NCBI GenBank assembly: GCA_003116995.1
Contig: BDSL01000050.1
Coordinates: forward strand, 310,001 to 374,000
Origin: Yamagishiella unicocca
Lineage: Eukaryota > Chlorophyta > Chlorophyceae > Chlamydomonadales > Volvocaceae
Direction of reading: 5' to 3'
Length of the DNA stretch: 64,000 nucleotides
Within the stretch, counting starts at the first letter, position 1. The number at the start of each line of letters is the position of its first letter. The position numbers and the translations under genes were made by a program. A model generated the notes under the pieces. It was not told where the DNA came from and ran no database searches. It saw nothing but the letters and a program-made list of their open reading frames with translations. Of this stretch, positions 45,501-57,500 are shown one piece after another.

Positions 45501-48500
45501 CGGCAGCGATGCCGGCTGGCCGTATGGTGGTGCATTCGATGGCGGTGGCGGCGAATCCGCGTAGGACGGAGGCTGCGGCGCAGGCGGTAGGACGCTTGGC
45601 GACGGCGTCGGCGAGCTGCCATACGGCGGTGGCGGCGGCGATGCCGGCTGGCCGTATGGCGGTGCATTCGATGGCGGTGGCGACGAATCCGCGTAGGACG
45701 GAGGCTGCGGCGCAGGCGGTAGGACGCTTGGCGACGGCGTCGGCGAGCTGCCGTACGGTGGTGGCGGTGGCGATGCCGGCTGGCCGTATGGCGGTGCATT
45801 CGACGGCGGCGGGGGCGAATCCGAGTAGGACGGAGGCTGCGGCGCGGGTGGGAGGCCGCTTGGCGACGGCATCGGCGAGCTGCCATACGGCGGTGGCGGC
45901 GGCGATGCCTGCTGGCCGTATGGCGGTGCATTCGATGGCGGTGGCGGCGAATCCGCGTAGGACGGAGGCTGCGGCGCAGGCGGTAGGACGCTTGGCGACG
46001 GCGTCGGCGAGCTGCCATACGGTGGTGGCGGCGGCGATGCCGGCTGGCCGTATGGCGGTGCATTCGACGGCGGCGGGGGCGAATCCGCGTAGGACGGAGG
46101 CTGCGGCGCGGGTGGGAGGACGCTTGGCGACGGCGTCGGCGAGCTGCCGTACGGCGGTGGCGGCGGCGATGCCGGCTGGCCGTATGGCGGTGCATTCGAC
46201 GGCGGCGGGGGCGAATCCGCGTAGGACGGAGGCTGCGGCGTAGGCGGTAGGACGCTTGGCGACGGCGTCGGCGAGCTGCCGTACGGCGGTGGCGGCGGCG
46301 ATGCCTGCTGGCCGTATGGCGGTGCATTCAACGGCGGCGGGGGCGAACCCGCGTAGGACGGAGGCTGCGGCGTAGGCGGTAGGACGCTTGGCGACGGCGT
46401 CGGCGAGCTGCCGTACGGCGGTGGCGGCGGCGATGCCGGCTGGCCATATGGCGGTGCATTCGACGGCGGCGGGGGCGAATCCGTGTAGGACGGAGGCTGC
46501 GGCGCAGGCGGTAGGACGCTTGGCGACGGCGGCGGCGAGCTACCGTACGGCGGCGGCGGCGGCGATGCCGGCTGGCCGTATGGCGGTGCATTCGACGGCG
46601 GCGGGGGCGAATCCGCGTAGGACGGAGGCTGCGGCGCAGGCGGTACGACGCTTGGCGAAGGCGTCGGCGAGCTGCCATACGGCGGTGGCGGCGGCGATGC
46701 CTGCTGGCCGTATGGCGGTGCACTCGATGGCGGTGGCGGCGGTGATGCCGGCTGGCCGTATGGCGGTGCATTCGATGGCGGCGGGGGCAAATCTGCGTAG
46801 GACGGAGGCTGCGGCATAGGCGGGAGGACGCTTGGCGACGGCGTCGGCGAGCTGCCATATGGCGGTGGCGGCGGCGATGCCGGCTGGCCGTATGGCGGTG
46901 CATTCGACGGCGGCGGGGGCGAATCCACGTAGGACGGAGGCTGTGGAGCAGGCGGTAGGACGCTTGGAGATGGCGTCGGCGAGCTGCCGTACGGCGGTGG
47001 CGGCGGCGACGCCTGCTGGCCGTATGGCGGTGCATTCGACGGCGGAGGGGGCGAATCCGCGTAGGACGGAGGCTGCGGCGCGGGTGGGAGGACGCTTGGC
47101 GACGGCGTCGGCGAGCTACCATACGGCGGTGGCGGCGGCGATGCCTGCTGGCCATATGGCGGTGCATTCAACGGCGGCGGGCGCGAATCCGCGTAGGACG
47201 GAGGCTGCGGCACAGGCGGTAGGACGCTTGGCGACGGCGTCGGCGAGCTGCCGTACGGCGGTGGCGGCGGCGATGCCGGCTGGCCGTATGGCGGTGCATT
47301 CGATGGCGGTGGGGGCGAATCCACGTAGGACGGAGGCTGCGGCGCGGGTGGGAGGACGCTTGGCGACGGCGTCGGCGAGCTGCCATACGGCGGTGGCGGC
47401 GGCGATGCCTGCTGACCGTATGGCGGTGCATTCAACGGCGGCGGGGGCGAATCCGCGTAGGACGGAGGCTGCGGCGCAGGCGGTAGGACGCTTGGCGACG
47501 GCGTCGGCGAGCTGCCGTACGTCGGTGGCGGCGGCGATGCCGGCTGGCCGTATGGCGGTGGCGGCGGCGATGCCGGCTGGCCGTATGGCGGTGCACTCGA
47601 TGGCGATGGGGGCGAATCCACGTAGGACGGAGGCTGCGGCGCGGGTGGGAGGACGCTTGGCGATGGCGTCGGCGAGCTGCCGTACGGCGGTGGCGGCGGC
47701 GATGCCTGCTGACCGTATGGCGGTGCATTCAACGGCGGCGGGGGCGAATCCGCGTAGGACGGAGGCTGCGGCGCAGGCGGTAGGACGCTTGGCGACGGCG
47801 TCGGCGAGCTGCCGTACGGCGGTGGCGGCGGCGATGCCGGCTGGCCGTATGGCGGTGCATTCGATGGCGGTGGGGGCGAATCCGCGTAGGACGGAGGCTG
47901 CGGCGCGGGTGGGAGGACGCTTGGCGACGGCGTCGGCGAGCTGCCGTACGGCGGTGGCGGCGGCGATGCCTGCTGACCGTATGGCGGTGCATTCAACGGC
48001 GGCGGGGGCGAATCCGCGTAGGACGGAGGCTGCGGCGCAGGCGGTAGGACGCTTGGCGACGGCGTCGGCGAGCTGCCGTACGGCGGTGGCGGCGGCGATG
48101 CCGGCTGGCCGTATGGCGGTGCATTCGATGGCGGTGGGGGCGAATCCACGTAGGACGGAGGCTGCGGCGCGGGTGGGAGGACGCTTGGCGACGGCGTCGG
48201 CGAGCTGCCGTATGGCGGTGGCGGCGGCGATGCCTGCTGACCGTATGGCGGTGCATTCAACGGCGGCGGCGGCGAATCCGCGTAGGACGGAGGCTGCGGA
48301 GCAGGCGGGAGGACGCTTGGCGACGGCGTCGGCGAGCTGCCGTACGGCGGTGGCGGCGGCGATGCCGGCTGGCCGTATGGCGGTGCATTCGATGGCGGTG
48401 GGGGCGAATCCACGTAGGACGGAGGCTGCGGCGCGGGAGGGAGGACGCTTGGAGATGGCGTCGGCGAGCTGCCGTACGGCGGTGGCGGCGGCGATGCCGG

Positions 48501-51500
48501 CTGGCCGTATGGCGGTGCATTCGATGGCGGTGGGGGCGAATCCACGTAGGACGGAGGCTGCGGCGCGGGTGGGAGGACGCTTGGCGACGGTGCCCTTGGT
48601 ACTGAAGCCGGTTGAGGAGAAGGAGGGCGGTTTTCTGATGGGATAATTCCGTCAGGCGGATCCATCGTGCTTGGAGAAGGGTACGGCGGGTTGCCTGGGT
48701 AGCCGGGTGGCGGCGCCAAGGGAATGGAGGGGCTTGACGGCCGTGACGGGTAGGCAGGTGGATACGACGGCGGTGGGCTGTCAACCACCTCTGGCGGGTC
48801 GTTCGGTGGCGGCAAGGCCGGCGGCGGTAAGGCTGGCGGCGGTGAGCCTGGCGAAGGTCGCGGTGTTGGTGGCGGCCGTGGCGGCTTCGGCGGCCGCGGC
48901 GGGCGGCTGAGTGGCGGGCTTGGAGGGCTTGGTGGCGCAGGTGGCGGTAGCGGAGGGCTTGGCGGCGGCGGCGGCGGCGGCAGAAGTGGCGGGTTGCCTG
49001 GGTAGCCGGGTGGCGGCGCCAGGGGAATGGAGGGGCTTGATGGCGGCGGCGGGTAGGCAGGTGGATACGACGGCGGTGGGCTGTCAACCACCTCTGGCGG
49101 GTCGTTCGGTGGCGGCAAGGCCGGCGGCGGTAAGGCTGGCGGCGGTGAGCCTGGCGAAGGTCGCGGTGTTGGTGGCGGCCGTGGCGGCTTCGGCGGCCGC
49201 GGCGGGCGGCTGAGCGGCGGGCTTGGAGGGCTTGGTGGCGCAGGTGGCGGTAGCGGAGGGCTTGGCGGCGGCGGCGGCGGCAGGAGTGGCGGGTTGCCTG
49301 GGTAGCCAGGTGGCGGCGCCAGGGGAATGGAGGGGCTTGACGGCGGCGGCGGGTAGGCAGGTGGATACGACGGCGGTGGGCTGTCAACCACCTCTGGCGG
49401 GTCGTTCGGTGGCGGCAAGGCCGGCGGCGGTAAGGCTGGCGGCGGTGAGCCTGGCGAAGGTCGCGGTGTTGGTGGCGGCCGTGGCGGCTTCGGCGGCCGC
49501 GGCGGGCGGCTGAGTGGCGGGCTTGGAGGGCTTGGTGGCGCAGGTGGCGGTAGCGGAGGGCTTGGCGGCGGCGGCGGCGGCGGCAGAAGTGGCGGGTTGC
49601 CTGGGTAGCCGGGTGGCGGCGCCAGGGGAATGGAGGGGCTTGATGGCGGCGGCGGGTAGGCAGGTGGATACGACGGCGGTGGGCTGTCAACCACCTCTGG
49701 CGGGTCGTTCGGTGGCGGCAAGGCCGGCGGCGGTAAGGCTGGCGGCGGTGAGCCTGGCGAAGGTCGCGGTGTTGGTGGCGGCCGTGGCGGCTTCGGCGGC
49801 CGCGGCGGGCGGCTGAGCGGCGGGCTTGGAGGGCTTGGTGGCGCAGGTGGCGGTAGCGGAGGGCTTGGCGGCGGCGGCGGCGGCGGCAGGAGTGGCGGGT
49901 TGCCTGGGTAGCCAGGTGGCGGCGCCAGGGGAATGGAGGGGCTTGACGGCGGCGGCGGGTAGGCAGGTGGATACGACGGCGGTGGGCTGTCAACCACCTC
50001 TGGCGGGTCGTTCGGTGGCGGCAAGGCCGGCGGCGGTAAGGCTGGCGGCGGTGAGCCTGGCGAAGGTCGCGGTGTTGGTGGCGGCCGTGGCGGCTTCGGC
50101 GGCCGCGGCGGGCGGCTGAGTGGCGGGCTTGGAGGGCTTGGTGGCGCAGGTGGCGGTAGCGGAGGGCTTGGCGGCGGCGGTGGCGGCGGCGGAAGTGGCG
50201 GGTTGCCTGGGTAGCCAGGTGGCGGCGCCAGGGGAATGGAGGGGCTTGATGGCGGTGACGGGTAGGCAGGTGGATACGACGGCGGTGGGCTGTCAACCAC
50301 CTCTGGCGGGTCGTTCGGTGGCGGCAAGCTCGGCGGCGGTAAGGCTGGCGGCGGTGAGCCTGGCGAAGGTCGCAGTGTTGGTGGCGGCCGTGGCGGCTTC
50401 GGCGGCCGCGGCGGGCGGCTGAGCGGCGGGCTTGGAGGGCTTGGAGGGCTTGGTGGCGCAGGTGGCGGTAGTGGAGGGCTTGGCGGCGGCGGCGGTGGCG
50501 GCAGAAGTGGCGGGTTGCCTGGGTAGCCGGGTGGCGGCGCCAGGGGAATGGAGGGGCTTGATGGCGGCGGCGGGTAGGCAGGTGGATACGACGGCGGTGG
50601 GCTGTCAACCACCTCTGGCGGGTCGTTCGGTGGCGGCAAGGCCGGCGGCGGTAAGGCTGGCGGCGGTGAACCTGGCGAAGGTCGCGGTGTTGGTGGCGGC
50701 CGTGGCGGCTTCGGCGGCCGCGGCGGGCGGCTGAGCGGCGGGCTTGGAGGGCTTGGTGGCGCAGGTGGCGGTAGCGGAGGGCTTGGCGGCGGCGGCGGCG
50801 GCAGAAGTGGCGGGTTGCCTGGGTAGCCGGGTGGCGGCGCCAGGGGAATGGAGGGGCTTGACGGCGGCGGCGGGTAGGCAGGTGGATACGACGGCGGTGG
50901 GCTGTCAACCACCTCTGGCGGGTCGTTCGGTGGCGGCAAGGCCGGCGGCGGTAAGGCTGGCGGCGGTGAGCCTGGCGAAGGTCGCGGTGTTGGTGGCGGC
51001 CGTGGCGGCTTCGGCGGCCGCGGCGGGCGGCTGAGCGGCGGGCTTGGAGGGCTTGGTGGCGCAGGTGGCGGTAGCGGAGGGCTTGGCGGCGGCGGCGGCG
51101 GCGGCAGGAGTGGCGGGTTGCCTGGGTAGCCAGGTGGCGGCGCCAGGGGAATGGAGGGGCTTGACGGCGGCGGCGGGTAGGCAGGTGGATACGACGGCGG
51201 TGGGCTGTCAACCACCTCTGGCGGGTCGTTCGGTGGCGGCAAGGCCGGCGGCGGTAAGGCTGGCGGCGGTGAGCCTGGCGAAGGTCGCGGTGTTGGTGGC
51301 GGCCGTGGCGGCTTCGGCGGCCGCGGCGGGCGGCTGAGTGGCGGGCTTGGAGGGCTTGGTGGCGCAGGTGGCGGTAGCGGAGGGCTTGGCGGCGGCGGTG
51401 GCGGCGGCGGAAGTGGCGGGTTGCCTGGGTAGCCAGGTGGCGGCGCCAGGGGAATGGAGGGGCTTGATGGCGGTGACGGGTAGGCAGGTGGATACGACGG

Positions 51501-54500
51501 CGGTGGGCTGTCAACCACCTCTGGCGGGTCGTTCGGTGGCGGCAAGCTCGGCGGCGGTAAGGCTGGCGGCGGTGAGCCTGGCGAAGGTCGCAGTGTTGGT
51601 GGCGGCCGTGGCGGCTTCGGCGGCCGCGGCGGGCGGCTGAGCGGCGGGCTTGGAGGGCTTGGAGGGCTTGGTGGCGCAGGTGGCGGTAGTGGAGGGCTTG
51701 GCGGCGGCGGCGGTGGCGGCAGAAGTGGCGGGTTGCCTGGGTAGCCGGGTGGCGGCGCCAGGGGAATGGAGGGGCTTGATGGCGGCGGCGGGTAGGCAGG
51801 TGGATACGACGGCGGTGGGCTGTCAACCACCTCTGGCGGGTCGTTCGGTGGCGGCAAGGCCGGCGGCGGTAAGGCTGGCGGCGGTGAACCTGGCGAAGGT
51901 CGCGGTGTTGGTGGCGGCCGTGGCGGCTTCGGCGGCCGCGGCGGGCGGCTGAGCGGCGGGCTTGGAGGGCTTGGTGGCGCAGGTGGCGGTAGCGGAGGGC
52001 TTGGCGGCGGCGGCGGCGGCGGCGGAAGTGGCGGGTTGCCTGGGTAGCCAGGTGGCGGCGCCAGGGGAATGGAGGGGCTTGATGGCGGTGACGGGTAGGC
52101 AGGTGGGTACGACGGCGGTGGGCTGTCAACCACCTCTGGCGGGTCGTTCGGTGGCGGCAAGCTCGGCGGCGGTAAGGCTGGCGGCGGTGAGCCTGGCGAA
52201 GGTCGCGGTGTTGGTGGCGGCCGTGGCGGCTTCGGCGGCCGCGGCGGGCGGCTGAGCGGCGGGCTTGGAGGGCTTGGAGGGCTTGGTGGCGCAGGTGGCG
52301 GTAGCGGAGGGCTTGGCGGCGGCGGCGGCGGCGGCAGAAGTGGCGGGTTGCCTGGGTAGCCAGGTGGCGGCGCCAGGGGAATGGAGGGGCTTGATGGCGG
52401 CGGCGGGTAGGCAGGTGGATACGACGGCGGTGGGCTGTCAACCACCTCTGGCGGGTCGTTCGGTGGCGGCAAGGCCGGCGGCGGTAAGGCTGGCGGCGGT
52501 GAACCTGGCGAAGGTCGCGGTGTTGGTGGCGGCCGTGGCGGCTTCGGCGGCCGCGGCGGGCGGCTGAGCGGCGGGCTTGGAGGGCTTGGTGGCGCAGGTG
52601 GCGGTAGCGGAGGGCTTGGCGGCGGCGGCGGCGGCAGAAGTGGCGGGTTGCCTGGGTAGCCGGGTGGCGGCGCCAGGGGAATGGAGGGGCTTGACGGCGG
52701 CGGCGGGTAGGCAGGTGGATACGACGGCGGTGGGCTGTCAACCACCTCTGGCGGGTCGTTCGGTGGCGGCAAGGCCGGCGGCGGTAAGGCTGGCGGCGGT
52801 GAGCCTGGAGAAGGTCGCGGTGTTGGTGGCGGCCGTGGCGGCTTCGGCGGCCGCGGCGGGCGGCTGAGTGGCGGGCTTGGAGGGCTTGGTGGCGCAGGTG
52901 GCGGTAGCGGAGGGCTTGGCGGCGGCGGTGGCGGCGGCGGAAGTGGCGGGTTGCCTGGGTAGCCAGGTGGCGGCGCCAGGGGAATGGAGGGGCTTGACGG
53001 CGGCGGCGGGTAGGCAGGTGGATACGACGGCGGTGGGCTGTCAACCACCTCTGGCGGGTCGTTCGGTGGCGGCAAGCTCGGCGGCGGTAAGGCTGGCGGC
53101 GGTGAGCCTGGAGAAGGTCGCGGTGTTGGTGGCGGCCGTGGCGGCTTCGGCGGCCGCGGCGGGCGGCTGAGCGGCGGGCTTGGAGGGCTTGGTGGCGCAG
53201 GTGGCGGTAGCGGAGGGCTTGGCGGCGGCGGCGGCGGCGGCAGAAGTGGCGGGTTGCCTGGGTAGCCGGGTGGCGGCGCCAGGGGAATGGAGGGGCTTGA
53301 CGGCGGCGGCGGGTAGGCAGGTGGATACGACGGCGGTGGGCTGTCAACCACCTCTGGCGGGTCGTTCGGTGGCGGCAAGGCCGGCGGCGGTAAGGCTGGC
53401 GGCGGTGAGCCTGGAGAAGGTCGCGGTGTTGGTGGCGGCCGTGGCGGCTTCGGCGGCCGCGGCGGGCGGCTGAGTGGCGGGCTTGGAGGGCTTGGTGGCG
53501 CAGGTGGCGGTAGCGGAGGGCTTGGCGGCGGCGGTGGCGGCGGCGGAAGTGGCGGGTTGCCTGGGTAGCCAGGTGGCGGCGCCAAGGGAATGGAGGGGCT
53601 TGACGGCGGTGACGGGTAGGCAGGTGGGTACGACGGCGGTGGGCTGTCAACCACCTCTGACGGGTCGTTCGGTGGCGGCAAGGCCGGCGGCGGTAAGGCT
53701 GGCGGCGGCGAGCCTGGAGAAGGTCGCGGTGTTGGTGGCGGCCGTGGCGGCTTCGGCGGCCGCGGCGGGCGGCTGAGCGGCGGGCTTGGAGGGCTTGGTG
53801 GCGCAGGTGGCGGTAGCGGAGGGCTTGGCGGCGGCGGTGGCGGTGGCGGAAGTGGCGGGTTGCCTGGGTAGCCAGGTGGCGGCGCCAAGGGAATGGAGGG
53901 GCTTGACGGCGGTGACGGGTAGGCAGGTGGGTACGACGGCGGTGGGCTGTCAACCACCTCTGGCGGGTCGTTCGGTGGCGGCAAGGCCGGCGGCGGTAAG
54001 GCTGGTGGCGGTGAGCCTGGAGAAGGTCGCGGTGTTGGTGGCGGCCGTGGCGGCTTCGGCGGCCGCGGCGGGCGGCTGAGCGGCGGGCTTGGAGGGCTTG
54101 GTGGCGCAGGTGGCGGTAGCGGAGGGCTTGGCGGCGGCGGCGGCGGCGGCAGAAGTGGCGGGTTGCCTGGGTAGCCAGGTGGCGGCGCCAGGGGAATGGA
54201 GGGGCTTGACGGCGGCGGCGGATAGGCAGGTGGATACGACGGCGGTGGGCTGTCAACCACCTCTGGCGGGTCGTTCGGTGGCGGCAAGGCCGGCGGCGGT
54301 AAGGCTGGCGGCGGTGAGCCTGGCGAAGGTCGCGGTGTTGGTGGCGGCCGTGGCGGCTTCGGCGGCCGCGGCGGGCGGCTGAGCGGCGGGCTTGGAGGGC
54401 TTGGTGGCGCAGGTGGCGGTAGCGGAGGGCTTGGCGGCGGCGGTGGCGGCGGCGGAAGTGGCGGGTTGCCTGGGTAGCCAGGTGGCGGCGCCAGGGGAAT

Positions 54501-57500
54501 GGAGGGGCTTGACGGCGGTGACGGGTAGGCAGGTGGGTACGACGGCGGTGGGCTGTCAACCACCTCTGGCGGGTCGTTCGGTGGCGGCAAGGCCGGCGGC
54601 GGTAAGGCTGGCGGCGGTGAGCCTGGCGAAGGTCGCGGTGTTGGTGGCGGCCGTGGCGGCTTCGGCGGCCGCGGCGGGCGGCTGAGCGGCGGGCTTGGAG
54701 GGCTTGGTGGCGCAGGTGGCGGTAGCGGAGGGCTTGGCGGCGGCGGCGGCGGCGGCAGAAGTGGCGGGTTGCCTGGGTAGCCAGGTGGCGGCGCCAGGGG
54801 AATGGAGGGGCTTGACGGCGGCGGCGGATAGGCAGGTGGATACGACGGCGGTGGGCTGTCAACCACCTCTGGCGGGTCGTTCGGTGGCGGCAAGGCCGGC
54901 GGCGGTAAGGCTGGCGGCGGTGAGCCTGGCGAAGGTCGCGGTGTTGGTGGCGGCCGTGGCGGCTTCGGCGGCCGCGGCGGGCGGCTGAGCGGCGGGCTTG
55001 GAGGGCTTGGTGGCGCAGGTGGCGGTAGCGGAGGGCTTGGCGGCGGCGGTGGCGGTGGCGGAAGTGGCGGGTTGCCTGGGTAGCCAGGTGGCGGCGCCAG
55101 GGGAATGGAGGGGCTTGACGGCGGTGACGGGTAGGCAGGTGGGTACGACGGCGGTGGGCTGTCAACCACCTCTGGCGGGTCGTTCGGTGGCGGCAAGGCC
55201 GGCGGCGGTAAGGCTGGCGGCGGTGAGCCTGGCGAAGGTCGCGGTGTTGGTGGCGGCCGTGGCGGCTTCGGCGGCCGCGGCGGGCGGCTGAGCGGCGGGC
55301 TTGGAGGGCTTGGTGGCGCAGGTGGCGGTAGCGGAGGGCTTGGCGGCGGCGGCGGCGGCGGCAGAAGTGGCGGGTTGCCTGGGTAGCCAGGTGGCGGCGC
55401 CAGGGGAATGGAGGGGCTTGACGGCGGCGGCGGGTAGGCAGGTGGATACGACGGCGGTGGGCTGTCAACCACCTCTGGCGGGTCGTTCGGTGGCGGCAAG
55501 GCCGGCGGCGGTAAGGCTGGCGGCGGTGAGCCTGGCGAAGGTCGCGGTGTTGGTGGCGGCCGTGGCGGCTTCGGCGGCCGCGGCGGGCGGCTGAGCGGCG
55601 GGCTTGGAGGGCTTGGTGGCGCAGGTGGCGGTAGCGGAGGGCTTGGCGGCGGCGGTGGCGGTGGCGGAAGTGGCGGGTTGCCTGGGTAGCCAGGTGGCGG
55701 CGCCAGGGGAATGGAGGGGCTTGACGGCGGTGACGGGTAGGCAGGTGGGTACGACGGCGGTGGGCTGTCAACCACCTCTGGCGGGTCGTTCGGTGGCGGC
55801 AAGGCCGGCGGCGGTAAGGCTGGCGGCGGTGAGCCTGGCGAAGGTCGCGGTGTTGGTGGCGGCCGTGGCGGCTTCGGCGGCCGCGGCGGGCGGCTGAGCG
55901 GCGGGCTTGGAGGGCTTGGTGGCGCAGGTGGCGGTAGCGGAGGGCTTGGCGGCGGCGGTGGCGGCGGCGAAAGTGGCGGGTTGCCTGGGTAGCCGGGTGG
56001 CGGCGCCAGGGGAATGGAGGGGCTTGATGGCGGCGGCGGGTAGGCAGGTGGGTACGACGGAGGCGAGGCCGGCGGCGGGGGCCTCATCCTTGGTGGATGC
56101 AGGGCCGGCGGCTGCGGCGAAGGAGGGCGGCTTTCGGATGGTAGGATGCCGTCCGGTGGATCCGCGATGGGGCTTGGAGGCCTTGGTGGAGAGCGCGGCT
56201 TTGGAGGGCGCCTCAGCGGCGGGCTCTGAGGGCTTGGAGGGCTTGGTGGTGTTGGCGGAACGTGCGGGTTACTGGGAGGTGGTGCGAATGGAGGCGAGGG
56301 GCTTGCGGGGGGCGAAGGGTTCGATGGTGGGTATGCTGGGGGGAACGGGTGGTCTGGTGGGTGCGCCGGCGGCGGGCTGGTAACCAACTCTGGTGGACCG
56401 GGTGAGGGGCTCGGCGGCGGCGAGGCCGGCGGCGATGAAGTGGGGTTAGGGCTGGGCGGGGGCTGCGGAGGCTTGGGCTCGGGGCTGGGCGGCGGTGGCG
56501 AAGGAGGCTGAGGGCTCGGAGGCAGTGGTGGAGGACTGGGAGGGGGCTGTGGAGGCCTGGGCTCGGGGCTGGGCGGTGGTGGCGAGAGCGGCTGAGGGCT
56601 CGGCGGCGCTGGGGAAGGGTTGGATGGTGGCAATGACGGCGGCGGGTATCCTGGTGGCGAGGGGCTGCTCGGTGGAAAGAACGGATTCGGCGCTGGACTT
56701 GGGGTTGGAGACGGCGGCATTGGGGAAGGCCGTGGTGGCGGCGGCGGCATGCGAGGCGGCTTGGGCTCGGGGCTGGGAGGTGGTGGCGAGAGCGGCTGAG
56801 GGCTTGGAGGCAGTGGTGGGGGACTGGGAGGGGGCTGCGGAGGCTCGGGCTCGGGGCTGGGCGGTGGCGGCGAGAGCGGCTGAGGGCTCGGAGGCAGTGG
56901 TGGGGGATTGGGAGGGGGCTGTGGAGGCTTGGGCTCGGGGCTGGGCGGTGGTGGCGAGAGCGGCTGAGGGCTCGGCGGCGCTGGGGAAGGGTTGGGTGGC
57001 GGCAATGACGGCGGCGGGTATCCTGGTGGCGAGGGGCTGTTCGGTGGAAAGAACGGATTCGGCGGTGGGCTTGGGGTTGGAGACGGCGGCATTGGGGAAG
57101 GCCGTGGCGGCGGCGGCGGCGTGGGAGGCGGGTTGGGCTCGGGGCTGGGCGGTGGTGGCGAAACCGGCTGAGGGCTCGGAGGCAGTGGTGGGGGACTGGG
57201 AGGGGGCTGTGGAGGCTTGGGCTCGGGGCTGGGAGGCGGTGGCGAAACCGGCTGAGGGCTCGGAGGCAGTGGTTGGGGACTGGGAGGGGGCTGTGGAGGC
57301 CTGGGCTCGGGGCTGGGCGGTGGTGGCGAGAGCGGCTGAGGGCTCGGCGGCGCTGGGGAAGGGTTGGGTGGCGGCAATGACGGCGGCGGGTATCCTGGTG
57401 GCGAGGGGCTGTTCGGTGGAAAGAACGGATTCGGCGGTGGGCTTGGGGTTGGAGACGGCGGCATTGGGGAAGGCCGTGGCGGCGGCGGCGGCGTGGGAGG

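Noticed and set aside
39317..46243. Series of + strand Ala-rich frames of 140-655 codons
   Set aside because: Antisense of the 132 bp repeat with regular breaks at the same repeat position; no independent gene features.
48257..55771. - strand Arg/His-rich frame of 2,504 codons
   Set aside because: Shadow of the 303 bp array in gene B; the composition is an artefact of GC-rich repeats.
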